Shown here in pieces: positions 10,832 through 22,627 of a stretch of DNA of 64,000 nucleotides. Source of the stretch: Cyathus striatus. Taxonomy: Eukaryota; Basidiomycota; Agaricomycetes; Agaricales; Nidulariaceae. The DNA lies in the NCBI GenBank assembly GCA_025738555.1, contig JAOVFP010000008.1:3038001-3102000 (forward strand), written 5' to 3'. Below the pieces are notes generated by a model that did no database searches, was not told where the DNA came from, and saw only the letters and a list, made by a program, of their open reading frames with translations. A program made the position numbers and the translations under genes. Each line of letters begins with the position of its first letter. Positions within the stretch are counted from its first letter, which is position 1.

Positions 10832-12670
10832 ATGATCATGTCGAATCCAGATTCTCAGTCGAATACCGGCTCTTTCTTCAGTAATGACAGTGTGACGACT
10901 TTACACTTAGCTTCGGATGCGGAGAATGCCACCAAGAAAATCCAGAGTCGCATTCAAGTTGATGGAGGCCTTCAAGCATGGGCAACCATTTTAGGAGGGT
11001 AAGTTATACTATCTTCAATCAGCCAACCCAAATATGTTTGAAATGAAAGGCTTACATACATCTATGGCATTTGTTTATTCAGATTTTTCGTGACTATGAC
11101 TACCTTCGGATACAGTTACTCGTTTGGCGTATATCAAGACATTTACACCAGAACTCATTTGACATCTACGTCGAGAATCAGCTGGATTGGTTCCACACAG
11201 CTGTTTTTAATCCTTGCGATCGGATTGCCGGCGGGAAAGATGCTCGACTTGGGGTACTACCGCCACACAATGATCTTTGGCACTCTCCTTTATGTATTTT
11301 CGTACGTATCTGGATATTCATAGTTCAAAGTGATAACGTTCTGATTGTTATATTTATTAGTATGTTTATGGTTTCTATTGCTCATCATGACCAATACTAT
11401 CAAATATTTTTATCGCAAGCCATTGGAATGGGCGTTGGCGCTGGAATGCTCTACATACCAGCAATGGCTATACAAGCTCACTACTGGCAGAAGAGAAGGG
11501 CGTTAGCTATGGGTATTGTTGCTCTAGGTGAATATTACCTAGGGAACGAATATTTATAGATCCTTACTGACGCATATCGCAGGATCTTCAGTGGGCGGAA
11601 TAGTCTTCCCAATAATGCTAAACCAATTCTTCAAAGGATCTGTGGGATTTGCATGGGGAATAAGAGCTTCCGCGTTCCTGTCCCTTGGTTTCCTCTGCAT
11701 TGCAATTGTTTTGATGAAGCCAAATCCTGATGTTTTATTAATGGAGAAACCGAAGCCTGATGTGAAGGGTATTTTAACAGACTTCCCTTACATGTTAGCT
11801 AATCTTGGGTAAGTGCAATTATTCTTAACTTTTACGGTTATCATTGATGAAAAATTAAGAGGTCTCTTGGTTCAATTGGGACTATTCTTTCCATGTGAGT
11901 CGAGCTGCGTTTGACAATCTAACTACTCACTAATTAGTGAACAGATTTCTACATCCAGTTATTTACCGTTGTAAAAGGCATGGACTCAAACTTTGCTTTT
12001 TATACGGTATGTAATATTCAAAATAAAGTATATACTTGTTTCTGACATGCTTGTATGCTAGCTTGCAATCATGAACGCCGCATCGGTTCCCGGACGAGTG
12101 ATACCCAATTTCTTCGCCGATAAATTGGGCCCATTTAACGCAGTAATTCCAATTGGTACCGTTTGTTCTATCTTGTTGTTTGCCATGCTACGCGTCAGCA
12201 CTGTCGGAGGAGTGGTTGCTTTTGCTATTCTGTACGGACTCTTCTCAGGCGCTTGTGAGTAAATCCTTGATTTGTTTACTCACTCAATACTAAATACATC
12301 GGCAGGGATATCTCTTGCTTCGCCATTTGTTGCAAGTCTCGCGCGCCACGACAGTGAGCTTGGGTAAGAATCAAATATTAGACATATCGATTCACTTTTC
12401 TAACGAAGTCTAGTGTGCGGTTTGGCATCGCATTTGCATTGGCTGGAATTGGCGCATTAATAGGCGCTCCTATTGATGGAGCACTACTAGGGAGCACATT
12501 TCCGTGGTGGACATCTATCGTTTTTAGTGCGGTGAGGATTAATATTTAAGAATCGTAGTCAGCAATTCTAAGATTATATTATTTTTTAGGTGGCTGTATT
12601 ATTGGGGAGTGGCATACTTGCCATCACTCGACAGTTCCTGGTAAAGAGGAAAGGCACTCAACTCGTCTGA
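10832..12670 (+). CDS. MFS transporter, monocarboxylate-porter type (copy 2)
   Basis: Same family and same ten-exon plan as the gene at 8076. The start is ATG 10832 (a second in-frame ATG lies at 10838). A Ser/Asn-rich cytosolic tail of about 45 residues precedes VDGGLQAWATILGG. Landmarks: GYSYSFGVYQDIYTR, ISWIGSTQLFLILAIGLPAG, GYYRHTMIFGTLLYVFS, IAHHDQYYQIFLSQAIGMG, MAIQAHYWQKRRALAMG, NAASVPGRVIPNFFADKLGP, and a basic C-terminal tail KRKGTQLV. All introns are canonical and in identical positions to copies 1 and 3, so the copies arose by DNA duplication rather than retroposition. It is closer in sequence to the gene at 52809 than to its tandem neighbour, judging from motifs and the C-terminal tail. 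Confidence 0.92.
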
Positions 12671-12947
12671 TGGGCCCGTGTCTTCTGCGAGTATGGAGTA
12701 GTTTATAATAGTTCGGTACATAGTTATTATTATCAAGAGCGGTTAATGATTAAGGAGATTTAGAACTTGTAATGAGTCATGACCTCATCGTTTATTTTGA
12801 TCTTAGCGCCCACAAAGTGCACGTGATACTGGCAACAGTCAGGGTCTTATCTCCGAAAGCGCCGAGTCCCAAGCCTTTGAGACTGTTCGTAGCGTCCGAG
12901 TCGCTTCTTCGCTTACAACCACCACAATCTTCTTTCCTTTTTCCTTC
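12671..12947. promoter_or_regulatory. Intergenic, promoter of the CNNM-type gene
   Basis: A short non-coding gap with pyrimidine-rich stretches just before ATG 12948, as is common upstream of fungal start codons. No specific element was identified. Confidence 0.35.
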
Positions 12948-15371
12948 ATGCGGTTCAGATCCCCCACCCTTCTCTTCCTTGCTCGACACGTCTTAGCGTC
13001 CCCCTTTGCGACCTTGCGAAACTCTCTGAGCACTCAGAATGGAGCCTTCATGATCCCAGACCCCGGTGAAGATGCAGAGCCAGGCTCTCCAGAGTTTTAC
13101 AGCAAGCTTCTCATCAGCGCTGTGTTGGTTCTTGCGGGAGGTGTATTTGCCGGGTGAATCGTCTAAAGTACTCGAAGTCTTTACAGTGCCTGACTATATG
13201 CTGGGTTTGGCGTCGGTGACGTATGTAGTTTGACGCTGGGCTTGATGGGCCTCGATGAGCTTCATTTGCGCGTATTGGCCGCCAGCTCAGATGATCCTAA
13301 AGAAAAACGAAATGCGAAAAAAGGTGCGCGCATATATGGTTGCCTTTGTTTCCCTATCTTATCTGAACATGCCTCAGTGTTGAAGTTGATGGAGAAAGGC
13401 CGTCACTGGGTTCTTGTTGTTCGTTGCCTCTTTATATCTATCTTTTGTCTTCCAAGGGCCTAACGTTGGACATTAAGGTACTTCTGCTTGGCAATGTTGT
13501 ACGTCCCCCCTAAGTGCCCTATATGCCGGCCATGAAAACTCAACTTTACCCCTAGATCATCAATGAAAGTTTACCCATTTTCCTTGATTCCGCAGTACGT
13601 CAACGCTCGGGCCCTCTACTGTGTTGTCGAATTCTCAAGTATTGACTTTGTAGATTGGAGGAGGTATCGCAGCCATTGCGATATCCACGACAGCCATCGG
13701 TGCGTACCTCACCTGTTGTCCCCTTTCACACTTCACTAACCATACACCTAGTGATCTTCGGGTGCGGAGCTTTCACTTTATCTCATTTGCTTACGATGTT
13801 TATGGCCTGTCTATCCTAACAGCGAGTACGTTGTTCACTATCATCTTGCAGCGGCTCTCTTCTAACGTGGCGTAGAATCATTCCGCAGGCGCTCAGTGTT
13901 CGCTATGGTCTCAGCATTGGTGCAGCATGCTCACCCTTCGTTCTCGGAATGATGTACCTTTTCTGTTTGTCTCTTTTCTCTGTATCCTATGCTACCTGGC
14001 TAATGCCCCCTTTTAGCCCCCATAGCATATCCCACTGCCCGCCTACTTGACTACGTCCTTGGTGCTAACGAACAACATACCTATAAGAAAGCAGAACTGA
14101 AGAGTTTCCTCCAATTTCACCGCACTGGTGAGGAACCGTTGAGGGATGACGAAATTACAATTCTGAATGGAGTGCTGGAGCTGAATACCAAAAATGTTGA
14201 ATCAATTATGACCCCTTTGAAGGTAAGAATCGCAAGTACGGATTCCTTGTTGGAGGGCTACTGTCATACCGTGCGTGCAGACTCTAATACTTCTTTGAAC
14301 GACAGGACACAGTGATACTTAGCTCTGATACTATCTTGGACCACAAAGCCGTTGATGCCATGTACGCCTCGCTTTTTCTTTTTCTGCCCTGCGATGCTAA
14401 TGTTTACCCCCCCTCCCCCTATAGCCTACTGAGCGGTTACTCCCGATTCCCAGTCCATGAACCCGGGAATCCCCTTGCATTCGTTGGGCTTCTTCTCATC
14501 AAGAAGGTGTGTTCTCTCATGACAGAGCTGGGAATCGCCGCTCACGAATTGCTACGTTATTCTTTTCCGCCCCTTACCGGTGCGATCCTCTTTCCTTCCC
14601 ATTGTCGCCGTTCCACTTCTGTACTCACAGCTTCTGACATATGACCCATCGAAAGCACTTCCCGTCTCCTCTTTCCCTTTGTCTATCCTCCCCGAAGCTC
14701 ATCCCAGCATCAACTGTTTCCAAGCGTTGGATTACTTGTGAGTTTCACATGCTGATAGTGTCAAGCGCGCGCCATTCAACAGACTGATTCTATTTTGATA
14801 GCCAAACTGGCCGCGCTCACCTCTTGCTCATCAGCCGCACGCCGGGCAAGTCCGGTGGTGCGATAGGTGTTATCACCCTTGAAGGTAGGCGCAACCGCTG
14901 CTTTTCTTCTACCGTACTCTAACCCGTGCATTTCATGTAGATATCATCGAGGTACATTTCCTCCACATCTGTTCCTTCGATCTGTCAAGTGCTGACATCT
15001 CAATGTAGGAAATCATCTCTGAGGAGATCGTAGACGAGACAGATCGCTACGAGGATAATCAAAGCAAGAGGCGCGCAAAGAGGGCCACGACAGCTGCTAT
15101 CATGCGAGGGTAGGTTTTGTTTTTGCTTCAGTCTTAGACCGGTTACTGACCTCCGAGCCTTCTCATTCCACCTCTCCCCCCACCCCATTTCCGGTCACAC
15201 TTTCTCCGATCACGCATCAACAGAATCGTCGAGCGAGAACGCAGAAGGGACTCCAGTCTTGGACCTATCCCCGAAAACGAGCGCGCCCCGCTGATTTCTC
15301 GGGCAAACAGCATCAATAGTCGATACGGAGCGGTGAACGACGCCATCAGCGAGAGTCCCAAGCAGATATAG
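12948..15371 (+). CDS. CNNM/Mam3-type DUF21 and CBS-domain membrane protein
   Basis: Eukaryotic CorC/HlyC-related membrane protein; yeast Mam3 and animal CNNMs act in metal (Mg, Mn) homeostasis at the vacuole or plasma membrane. About 17 exons. It begins with a hydrophobic signal-like N-terminus (MRFRSPTLLFLARHVLASP), then the DUF21 membrane block: LTLGLMGLDELHLRVLA (13225-13290), KGRHWVLVVLLLGNVIINES, the conserved FGEIIPQALSVRYG, and IAYPTARLLDYVLGANE. The CBS pair follows, with NVESIMTPLKDTVILSSD (about 14195-14330) and LLSGYSRFPVHEPGN. The family signature GVITLEDIIEEIISEE-IVDETD closes it (14865-15035). The tail holds LGPIPENERAPLISR and ends at TAG 15371. Several exons are tiny: 10 nt (13752-13761), 3 nt (13823-13825) and 11 nt (14941-14951). 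Confidence 0.93.
13823..13825 (+). other. Predicted 3-nt microexon (CGA) in the CNNM-type gene
   Basis: Upstream exon 13752-13761 ends TTC GG before donor GTGCGG. CGA is preceded by AACAG and followed by donor GTACGT. The next exon begins at 13876 with A ATC ATT CCG after GCGTAG. Including CGA gives F-G-E-I-I-P, the strongly conserved CNNM motif. Skipping it keeps the frame but gives F-G-I-I-P without the Glu. The second intron has a good branch sequence (TTCTAAC). Confidence 0.65.
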
Positions 15372-15641
15372 TACGCAACAGCCTTAAAGCAAAATCCTAC
15401 ATAGCAAGTTGTGATATCCAAAATGACGCATTACCCCTTACGCGTCAAGCTATCGTTTGTTTCATCCCCCCCATCTTCAAGTAATCACCTCATCGGACTA
15501 TATTTGCACTTGACTAGTTTACATTTCTTGTTCTATACCGGTAGCTGACGTGTGTTTCTTGTCTTATCCAGCTCCTTCACCCGCGCCTGTTGATTCGTTA
15601 TCATTATTCCCGTATTCGCGTTCCGCATTCCATGTTCATAG
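15372..15641. other. Convergent 3' intergenic gap
   Basis: Non-coding spacer between the 3' ends of the CNNM-type gene (plus) and the ChaC gene (minus). Both 3' UTRs probably end here; no clear polyadenylation signal was singled out. Confidence 0.4.
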
Positions 15642-16847
15642 TTATATATAGTTTGTAATCATTGCATTGTTGGTCGGGTTTTGTTGTGCAGTGTGATCGT
15701 GCAAGAGGAGGTAGATAAGAATGGGTACAGTTTTGATCCTGTCAGTGGTGGTAGTGGCAGATAGAGGAATTGTATGTACCTCTAGAGCGTATAGATGGGA
15801 ATCATATGAGTCTGGTGACAGTTCCCGGACTGATTCTGCTAGTTTATAAAGGTAATCCTGCACCGCGTTAGTAGTAGTAACTTCTCACAACAGCACAAGA
15901 TGCACCTTGTTGGGACCTGAAGGCCCAACAGTCCCCCATATTCTATCAGCGAGCTCTTCTAATGGCTCAGATCCAACTGCGGTCCGGTGAGCCTGCGCAG
16001 AAGGGAAACCGACAAAATGGCGCACCAAATGAGGGGTTATCGTTCCTTCCTACATAGCACTATCAACTACACTGTGAGCTTTTCTTGCGAGGGCGGAAGA
16101 AGGAACGTACGTATGCCTGTAGATGACGAACGCTGAGGCTCAGAGCACGCGGAAGAAGGGAGCAGGCTTACGTTGTGTATGATGATTTTCTCATGTCCTT
16201 TGTCGTCGATTCCGTGAATGTCTAAGGTCTCCATGGTATATCCATCCTTTTCCCTGTAGTCTAGTCAAGCAGGTCAGTCGGTAGTGGTGGGAGTGGAAGG
16301 AAGAGCGAAAAGGACCTAGGTAATCTCGCACTTCGGCCTCATACGCGGGGTCTATGGTATATGCTACTCCTGCGACCACTGTCAGAGTGGTATGAGATCA
16401 ATGAGGTACAGGTACGCACCCCAGACTGTATCGTCATCTGGGAAAGCATCTGCACCGGAAAACAGGTCCCATTCTTCTTTGTGTACCAGTGTTACTACTC
16501 TTCCTGGGTTCTGCGTCGATGAGGCTTTTGTGAAGGGTATCAAGTAGCTTTGATATACCTCTGGAGTTCCTCTGTGATCATGTGAGCTCTGGGCGAATCT
16601 TCGGACGTATCCTTTCAAGAATCCGGGTACTGTTAGGGCGTTTAGATGAGGCCTTTACTGTATGGTTGATACGAAAGTAGCACCTTGGGAGATAACATGG
16701 GGTGGAGGCTATGGGACTCATAGATGAGAATTCCTAGAGACAATAATACAAATTCATCAGATAAGAACATACCTTGAAAATAAGAGAACCATACCCAAAG
16801 ACGATGAAAGGACTCGATGAGGCAGTGTCTTGCACATTCTCTCCCAT
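15642..16847 (-). CDS. ChaC-type gamma-glutamylcyclotransferase
   Basis: Cytosolic enzyme of the ChaC family, which releases 5-oxoproline from glutathione. Start ATG 16847 gives MGENVQDTASSSPFIVFGYG; FGYGSLIFK is the family's substrate-binding YGSL motif near the N-terminus. After short introns: KPPPHVISQ, VPGFLKGYVRRFAQSSHDHRG, PGRVVTLVHKEEW (16470-16520), VAYTIDPAYEAEVRDYL (about 16320-16375), DYREKDGYTMETLDIHG, NDNPSFVGSEPLEELADRIW (after a 48-nt intron near 16000), GPSGPNK and LAESVRELSPDSYDSHLYAL. About eight introns. The last exon can either read through to TAA at 15642 or splice once more; the C-terminal tail is therefore uncertain. Convergent with the CNNM-type gene. Confidence 0.9.
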
Positions 16848-17482
16848 TTGAAGAAATAAAGTGCCTACGATCTCTTCAGCACTTGATATATTGATATATG
16901 ATGAACACTGAAAGAGCCAGATGACCAAGCAAAGTGAGAAGTATCAGAAAGATCCCAGCGAGGTAGGAAGGAGGTTTGAAGGAGATTGTAATCAAGTTGT
17001 AATACTAAGCAACTCGAACAGCGATGCTTATAGATGCATCATGCATCATGATCGATTGGTGGGATGTCGCAATCGGAGGCCATATTTGAATCGCCGCTTG
17101 GTCACTGGTGTTGACTCAGGGATAAACAAATTGTTGAATTCAAGAGAGTACTTCCTACAGAGCAACACAAACTACAATACTGTACAACTTCATGAGTTCA
17201 TTAGTCCCCCAAAAAATTTTAATCCTTTGAATTTCACTATTTCGATCTCAGAAGACTAGGGTAAGAATCATAGTACTTGTAACAGCATATACCATGTTCT
17301 TTCTATCCCCAACATCATCAAAAGATTACATCTTTTGGATGCATTGAAAGTGGCTGTAATTAGATGTTTTTGATATTTTCTATTAATATAATATGTTTTT
17401 ATTTATTTAAGATGTTGATAGCAGGATAACACCAATGAAAATACCCATACTGCCTCTGTCCCATTGCATTTCTTGGTAGTAC
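16848..17482. other. Intergenic between ChaC and DUF6533 copy A
   Basis: Divergent promoter region, since the flanking genes point away from each other. The 112-codon open frame at 16921-17259 has no family features and is probably chance. A-T rich towards 17400. Confidence 0.4.
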
Positions 17483-19095
17483 ATGGACTCTACTACACAG
17501 GCCATTCCAGGACTCTTAGAACACAACCAAAATGTTACGGTATGTTTAACCATCCCGTTAAATCGTAAATTCATCACTCCCTTAGTATTTGCATGGTATG
17601 TAATTTGCCAGTGGTAGACCTATTTCCACATTTATCTTCACGACGTCTCTATTATAAGTGGCTAGCTTAGCCCTCTGGGTAAGTCGTCTCATAAATTATG
17701 CGATATGTATCTCATTTCAGTTCTAATAACAGGTATTTGAATACATCATAACTATGGACATGGAAGTAGAATATATTTGGAAATCGCCACATTGGAGTGT
17801 GGTGAAAGTACTATACTTCGCTGTGAGATACGGTACATATTTGGATAGCTGCTTAAACGTAGTTGGTGGGTAGAGTGAGTGGACTGAACGTGAGTCTACA
17901 TTCTGACTAGTACACAGTTCAGCTTTTCCCTTCACTGTCTTCTACATCGTGCAAGTCTCTTTATAACGTAACCATATGTGAGCCCGACTTTTATTTGGTT
18001 AAATTATATATATGTACTGATTTAAATCCATTCTTTCAGGGTCGGTTGCAATAGGAATGACAACTTCCGAAAGTTAGCATTCGTTTATCGCAATTTGAGC
18101 GCTGTATCTACAGCTAATTACTGCCCAGTTATATTAACCTTTCGCGTTTGGGCGGTCTGGAAAAAAACAAGAACTATGGCCATTATTCTAACTATGTTCT
18201 TCGTTGGTATCTTAATACCGCTATATGTTAATGTCGGAATTCTTGGAAATTCTCTAAAATGTGCGCACTTTAAATATATCATAATTCTCGAATAATGTCT
18301 GCTGATTAATCGATCGTCGACTGTCGTTGGCTTCAGTCGAGTTTCAAGCCCTTCCCATAATCAGTGGATGTCTTGTAAGCAGTGCAAGAATTACATTGGA
18401 AGAGGCAATGTGGGGCTTGTTGTTGTCTTATGATACTGGTGAGTACCTTTTCTGGGGATAATAACTTATCCCCCATCTACATAGTATCTGCTCACACACG
18501 CCAACGTAAAACGATTTATTACGACAGTTATGATGTTGTTTATGCTACCACCTGCATACAAAGCTTGTCAGTCACACGTACCATTAGCTTCATGATTTTA
18601 TAGCTTCAACGAATTTGCAGTTATTACAGGGGGCAAAACAAATATGACAAAAATTGTTATAAGAGACGGTAAGAACTCTCACTGAATAGAAATTTCCAAA
18701 ATCCTCAAGTGGTTAATAAGGGATCATCTACTACATTTATATATTCGGTGAGAATTACTTAAATTCAAGGTGTTCTTTGATAATTGATTATAAGCTGGGT
18801 AGTTCTGACGCTGGTGAATATGGCAGTTCAGCTAAAGCTCAGTGTGAGTGCTAATTTTCTCAAGCTTACAATCATACGTTACTAATAGTGTATCTGACAT
18901 TCATAGCCTGATTACTTTTCTCTGTTTACACCGTATGGTTGGCAATACTTTCTATTGTGGAGACTAATTCGAAACGATCGTTTTAGCATCTGGCGTGTTG
19001 TTCATTCAGCACTCTGTTGCCGCGTTGTTTTAAACATACGCAAACAAGGATGGAGAACTGTTCAAGTACATTGCGCCACCATATCAGGGGTATAG
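17483..19095 (+). CDS. DUF6533-family membrane protein (copy A)
   Basis: Member of a large Agaricomycete family of roughly seven-helix membrane proteins with an N-terminal DUF6533 domain; function unknown. The frame is assembled from many short exons: MDSTTQAIPGLLEHNQNVT; a 10-nt microexon (17586-17595) giving YLH; VASLALW; VFEYIITMDMEVEYIWKSP (17734-17790), the DUF6533 core; VKVLYFAVRYGTYLDSCLNV; QLFPSLSSTSCKSLYNVTI; SVAIGMTTSE; ILTFRVWAVWKKTRTMAI (about 18135-18185); ARITLEEAMWGLLLSYDT; VMMLFMLPPAYKA; TGGKTNMTKIVIRDG; IIYYIYIF; LVNMAVQLKLS; PDYFSLF; and a last exon RVVHSALCCRVVLNIRKQG ending at TAG 19095. No stop breaks the frame, so it looks intact. Confidence 0.85.
17586..17595 (+). other. 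10-nt microexon of DUF6533 copy A
   Basis: TATTTGCATG between acceptor CTTAG and donor GTATGT. It supplies Tyr-Leu-His plus one base and is needed to bring the exon before it (ending NVT) into frame with VASLALW. The same exon is present in copy C. Confidence 0.75.
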
Positions 19096-19891
19096 TCCAC
19101 TTGGTATACTTCTGTGTATTAATTAAGGTATGTATAAATCCTGACAGCTCGCTGTAACTCGTTTCTAATATTAATATATCGCAGGAGAGGGATGCGTTCA
19201 CACAGCAATGCTGCTCGGACGCTTTAGAGTTCGTCGTTGTCGCTGTCGGAGATAGCCATACATAGATCTTTACATAAACTTTCACTCGGCGCTGGTATAG
19301 TGATAAGCAACTGCCAACAAATTGTTCAACTTACGGAATTGCTACTCTAACCATCATCTTCTAAGAGCTTCTAACACTCTAAGACATATTTGTTGGTCTA
19401 TAAGTAAACCTAACTAGCTGAACTTCCGAACGTTGGAATTACTCGTACGTACGACTTATTAATTGTGACATTCAGATTCTACAGATCTGAACACTCCTTG
19501 TTGCCAAAAGCTCGACAAATTTGACGATATATAATACCCACCTTCAATGAGTACTTAAAACTTTAAACGACTTCAGAAGTTTGCACCTCAGCTGGAATCA
19601 CAGATGCTTTAGATTGTACTAGCTTCGGAGACTTATTCTTGTCTGATTTCAACCTTCTCGGAAGAGTCTGCATGTCAAAAACTCTTTGCAACGTACTGTC
19701 AGTGAACGCCTCCATCACATCTGTGATGTGCAGACTCCATATCGTCTCGAAATAGAGCATTAGCATATCTCATGGGACTGGAGATAAGAGATTCGAAATC
19801 CGTTTATACGTTTAACTGCTTCCTAAAGGTCTTGCAGTAGTACTTAAGATGGTCGTAAGAATGGTGTTATTCTTGCCGCCTCTGCATTGCC
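19096..19891. other. Intergenic between DUF6533 copies A and B
   Basis: A minus-strand open frame of 67 codons (19766-19563, ending QTSEVV) has a protein-like hydrophilic composition and could be the tail of an otherwise lost gene, but no family is recognised and no upstream exon was found. The rest is A-T rich and non-coding. Confidence 0.35.
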
Positions 19892-21463
19892 ATGGACCTA
19901 CCTCCGCAACCCATCATAGTACTCCTAGAACACATGCAAAATGTCACGGTAAGTCTTTGACTAATTTCTAGAAGGCTTGAAATTTATCATGATCTGCGGT
20001 GTTTTCATGGTTTGTACTCATTATATGCATGTCCTATGCATCTATATTAAAGGTATCCCGACTATAAGTGGCTAGTTTAGCTCTCTGGGTACTTCATCTT
20101 CTCCAACTTGTAATTGATGTGCGGAAATTGACAAATAATAGGTATTCGAACACCTCATAACAATGAACATGGAGGTCACCTACATTTGGGGATCGCCGCG
20201 TTGGAGCGTAGTAAAAGTTCTATATGTCTACGTGAGATATAGCACATATATAGATGCTTTGCTAAACATAATGGGTAGGTGGGCAGTAGATTGTAAAGTG
20301 ACTCCGCATACCGACAAGTTTACAGTGCAATGCCTTCCCTCACTGTCTTCTAATTCATGCAAATCTCTGTACTATGCGACTATAGGTGAGCTTGGCCCTG
20401 AGGTTGTACATTATCTTGCTAATGTAAATTTATTCATTCGTGTAGGATTCCTCACTACTGGAATAGTAGTTACTGAAAGTAAGCATCGGTTTCTTACTTA
20501 CGATAGCGAATACTAAAAATCATTGCAGTCATCCTAACTCTTCGCGTTTGGGCTGTCTGGAAAAAAACAAAAACAATGACCATTATTTTGACTGTGTACT
20601 TCATCGGTGCCGTAGTTCCAGGGCTCGTTATTGCGGCACTACTCGCAAAGTCCCTTGCATGTATGTGAACAGACTTCAGCTTTCCCATAAAGGAATCCAT
20701 TAATGATCGTTTATTCAAGTTGATCTGCAAGATGTTATTCAAATACGTGGATGTCTTGTAACAAACGGAAGAATCGCAATGGAAGCGACTATCTGGGGTT
20801 TAATATTAGCTTATGATACTGGTAAGAAGACGAATTTTGAGTTAAAACCGCATGCACACTAACGCAAGTTTGACAGTCATGATGTTATTGCTTCTACCAC
20901 CTGCGTACAACGCCTGTCAGTTTTTCATTAACACGTACTACTTATGTCAATTCCTGATAAGATTATAGTCCGCAGTGGAGGCAGGTCAACTTTGGCCAAC
21001 GTCGTCATTAGAGATGGTAAGACCTCCTAATATAAATCTTTAAATACCTTAACAGGCCAATACAGGAATCATATATTATATCTATTTATTCAGTGAGTGT
21101 CTAAATCTCGAAAAATGACATCTGTGGACAGCATGTGATTGAAATTATGTAATATCATAACAGTTGCTACATTGGTTAACATGGTATTAGTGCTGAATCT
21201 CACTGTGAGTGTTGATATATACAATCATAGTTAGAATATTGGGGACCTCATAAGTCATAATGGCCTATTTCTAGCCTGATTACTTTGCTCTCCTTGCAAC
21301 GTATGGTTATCATTACTCTTCCAAATCGGATAATGCTAATATTAAGACTTTTAGATTTGCACGTGTTATATATTCTGCACTCTCTTGCCGCATTATTCTG
21401 AACATACGGGAACAAGGATGGAAAACTATTCGTGTACATTGCACCACAATTTCAGGAGTATAG
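19892..21463 (+). CDS. DUF6533-family membrane protein (copy B)
   Basis: Tandem duplicate of copy A with the same exon plan: MDLPPQPIIVLLEHMQNVT; ASLALW; VFEHLITMNMEVTYIWGSP (20146-20200); WSVVKVLYVYVRYSTYIDAL; QCLPSLSSNSCKSLYYATI; LRVWAVWKKTKTMTIILTV (about 20530-20600); GRIAMEATIWGLILAYDT; VMMLLLLPPAYNA; GGRSTLANVVIRDG; PDYFALLAT; FARVIYSALSCRIILNIRE; TAG at 21463. One oddity: the equivalent of the 10-nt microexon (TGTTTTCATG, 20000-20009) is preceded by CGG instead of CAG, so its acceptor looks lost. Without it the frame does not join, so copy B may be non-functional or use another splice site. Confidence 0.78.
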
Positions 21464-21626
21464 ATTTGCTCCCAAGTTGCACCTTTATATAGATTAACTT
21501 CACATAAAGATGTAATACTATATAAATTCTCTTCAAAAGAAAAATAATAATTCCTCACGAATCTATAATAAGTAGCATAAGAATTCCCCCCTCACACTAC
21601 ATGCTGTGAGTTTTGAAATAATCTAC
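21464..21626. other. 3' flank of DUF6533 copy B
   Basis: A-T rich spacer, no gene. Confidence 0.4.
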
Positions 21627-21742
21627 GTCAATTACATTATACCAGTTGGAGTTATATGTTCTACCTTGATCCTGGCTTTGCTTCATATAGAGACTGTTGG
21701 GGATGTCGTTGTCTATGCATATGGATTCTTTTCGGGTGCATG
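21627..21742 (+). pseudogene. MFS transporter fragment (one exon piece)
   Basis: Reads NYIIPVGVICSTLILALL, then HIETVGDVVVYAYGFFSGA. This matches the exon before the last-but-two intron of the MFS genes here (IPVGVICSALIFSLLH... and ...YGFFSGA in the gene at 52809), with about three residues missing before YGFFSGA. No other MFS exon is found on either side, so it is a relic of a further transporter copy next to the DUF6533 pair. Confidence 0.75.
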
Positions 21743-22129
21743 ATACATTTCTGTAATACAAATTAAGGTAATAGGTATAGCAACCGATGGTAAAGCAAGC
21801 TGCAGACTCAGAGCGAAATTCTTCTACGTTCTTTTCTAAAATCACACGATCGTGGTGCAGTGGACTCGCGAACCGTTCTTGGCTTTTTCCCGTGCATGCA
21901 GTGTAAGGGTAAGGAGAGGCTTGATACCTAAACAAAGAAAATGATATACGAGTTGTCGAACGTCCGTTCGACTGAGGAGTCCTAAAGTGTTCGAAGGCTT
22001 GGTCAGTGACGAGCTGTTGAGGAATAGAATGCAAAATAGAGGAAAAACTTCGAAATAAAGTTTAAACACGAAGGCTTAATCAAATCGCGAAAACGAAACG
22101 GTGGAACACGAGAGGAGACCGATAGAAAC
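21743..22129. other. Unassigned spacer next to a transposon end
   Basis: Minus-strand open frames (22034-21597 and 22069-21842) overlap one another and the MFS relic and show no family features. Part of this may belong to the element at 22130-22627, whose inner end is not defined. Confidence 0.3.
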
Positions 22130-22627
22130 AACCTAGAGGCACTGAACAAGACTCAAAGCACGACTCTCAGAGGGGGGAAATTCACTGAGTTAGGAAGGAG
22201 TAGTTACATAATTTTTATAGAAAATTAGAATAAAGAGATCACTAAATGAGGAATAGTTGAATAAAACGGAAATTAAAGGTGTAGAGACTGTAGATTTATT
22301 GGAAGAAAAGGAAAGGTTTGAAACATAAAGCATACCGATGAATTGGAAGAAATTTTGTAAACTAAAACTTGGGGAAGGAGGCATAGGGTGCTGACACGGC
22401 CTTTGGTAGAGCAAACTGCGCATTTAATGGGTCTTGGTAGTGCGCGATGCCGGAGATCTTGAGTTACTGTTGAGTAATAGCGGCGTTGAGGTGTGTCGGC
22501 GTTGGAGGGAAAATGAGAGAGAAAGAATGCACGCGAACAAACGTGTCGATGCGCGCATCACTTGATTACGTAATGGAAATTGTAATATCTTGATTTTTTG
22601 TAGTGCAGGCGAAACGCCTGCTCTACA
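22130..22627 (-). mobile_element. Non-autonomous element with TGTAGAGCAGG terminus, inserted in DUF6533 copy C
   Basis: On the minus strand it begins TGTAGAGCAGGCGTTTCGCC, a terminal hairpin (GCAGGCG...CGCCTGC), and matches the element at 33583-34070 along most of its length (for example TGATGCGCGCATCGACACG and CAATTCATCGGTATGCTTT). The far end is not defined. It interrupts the last exon of DUF6533 copy C. The same hairpin, CpG-decayed, closes the Tc1/mariner-like relic at 59217, so the two may be mobilised by the same transposase. Confidence 0.65.
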
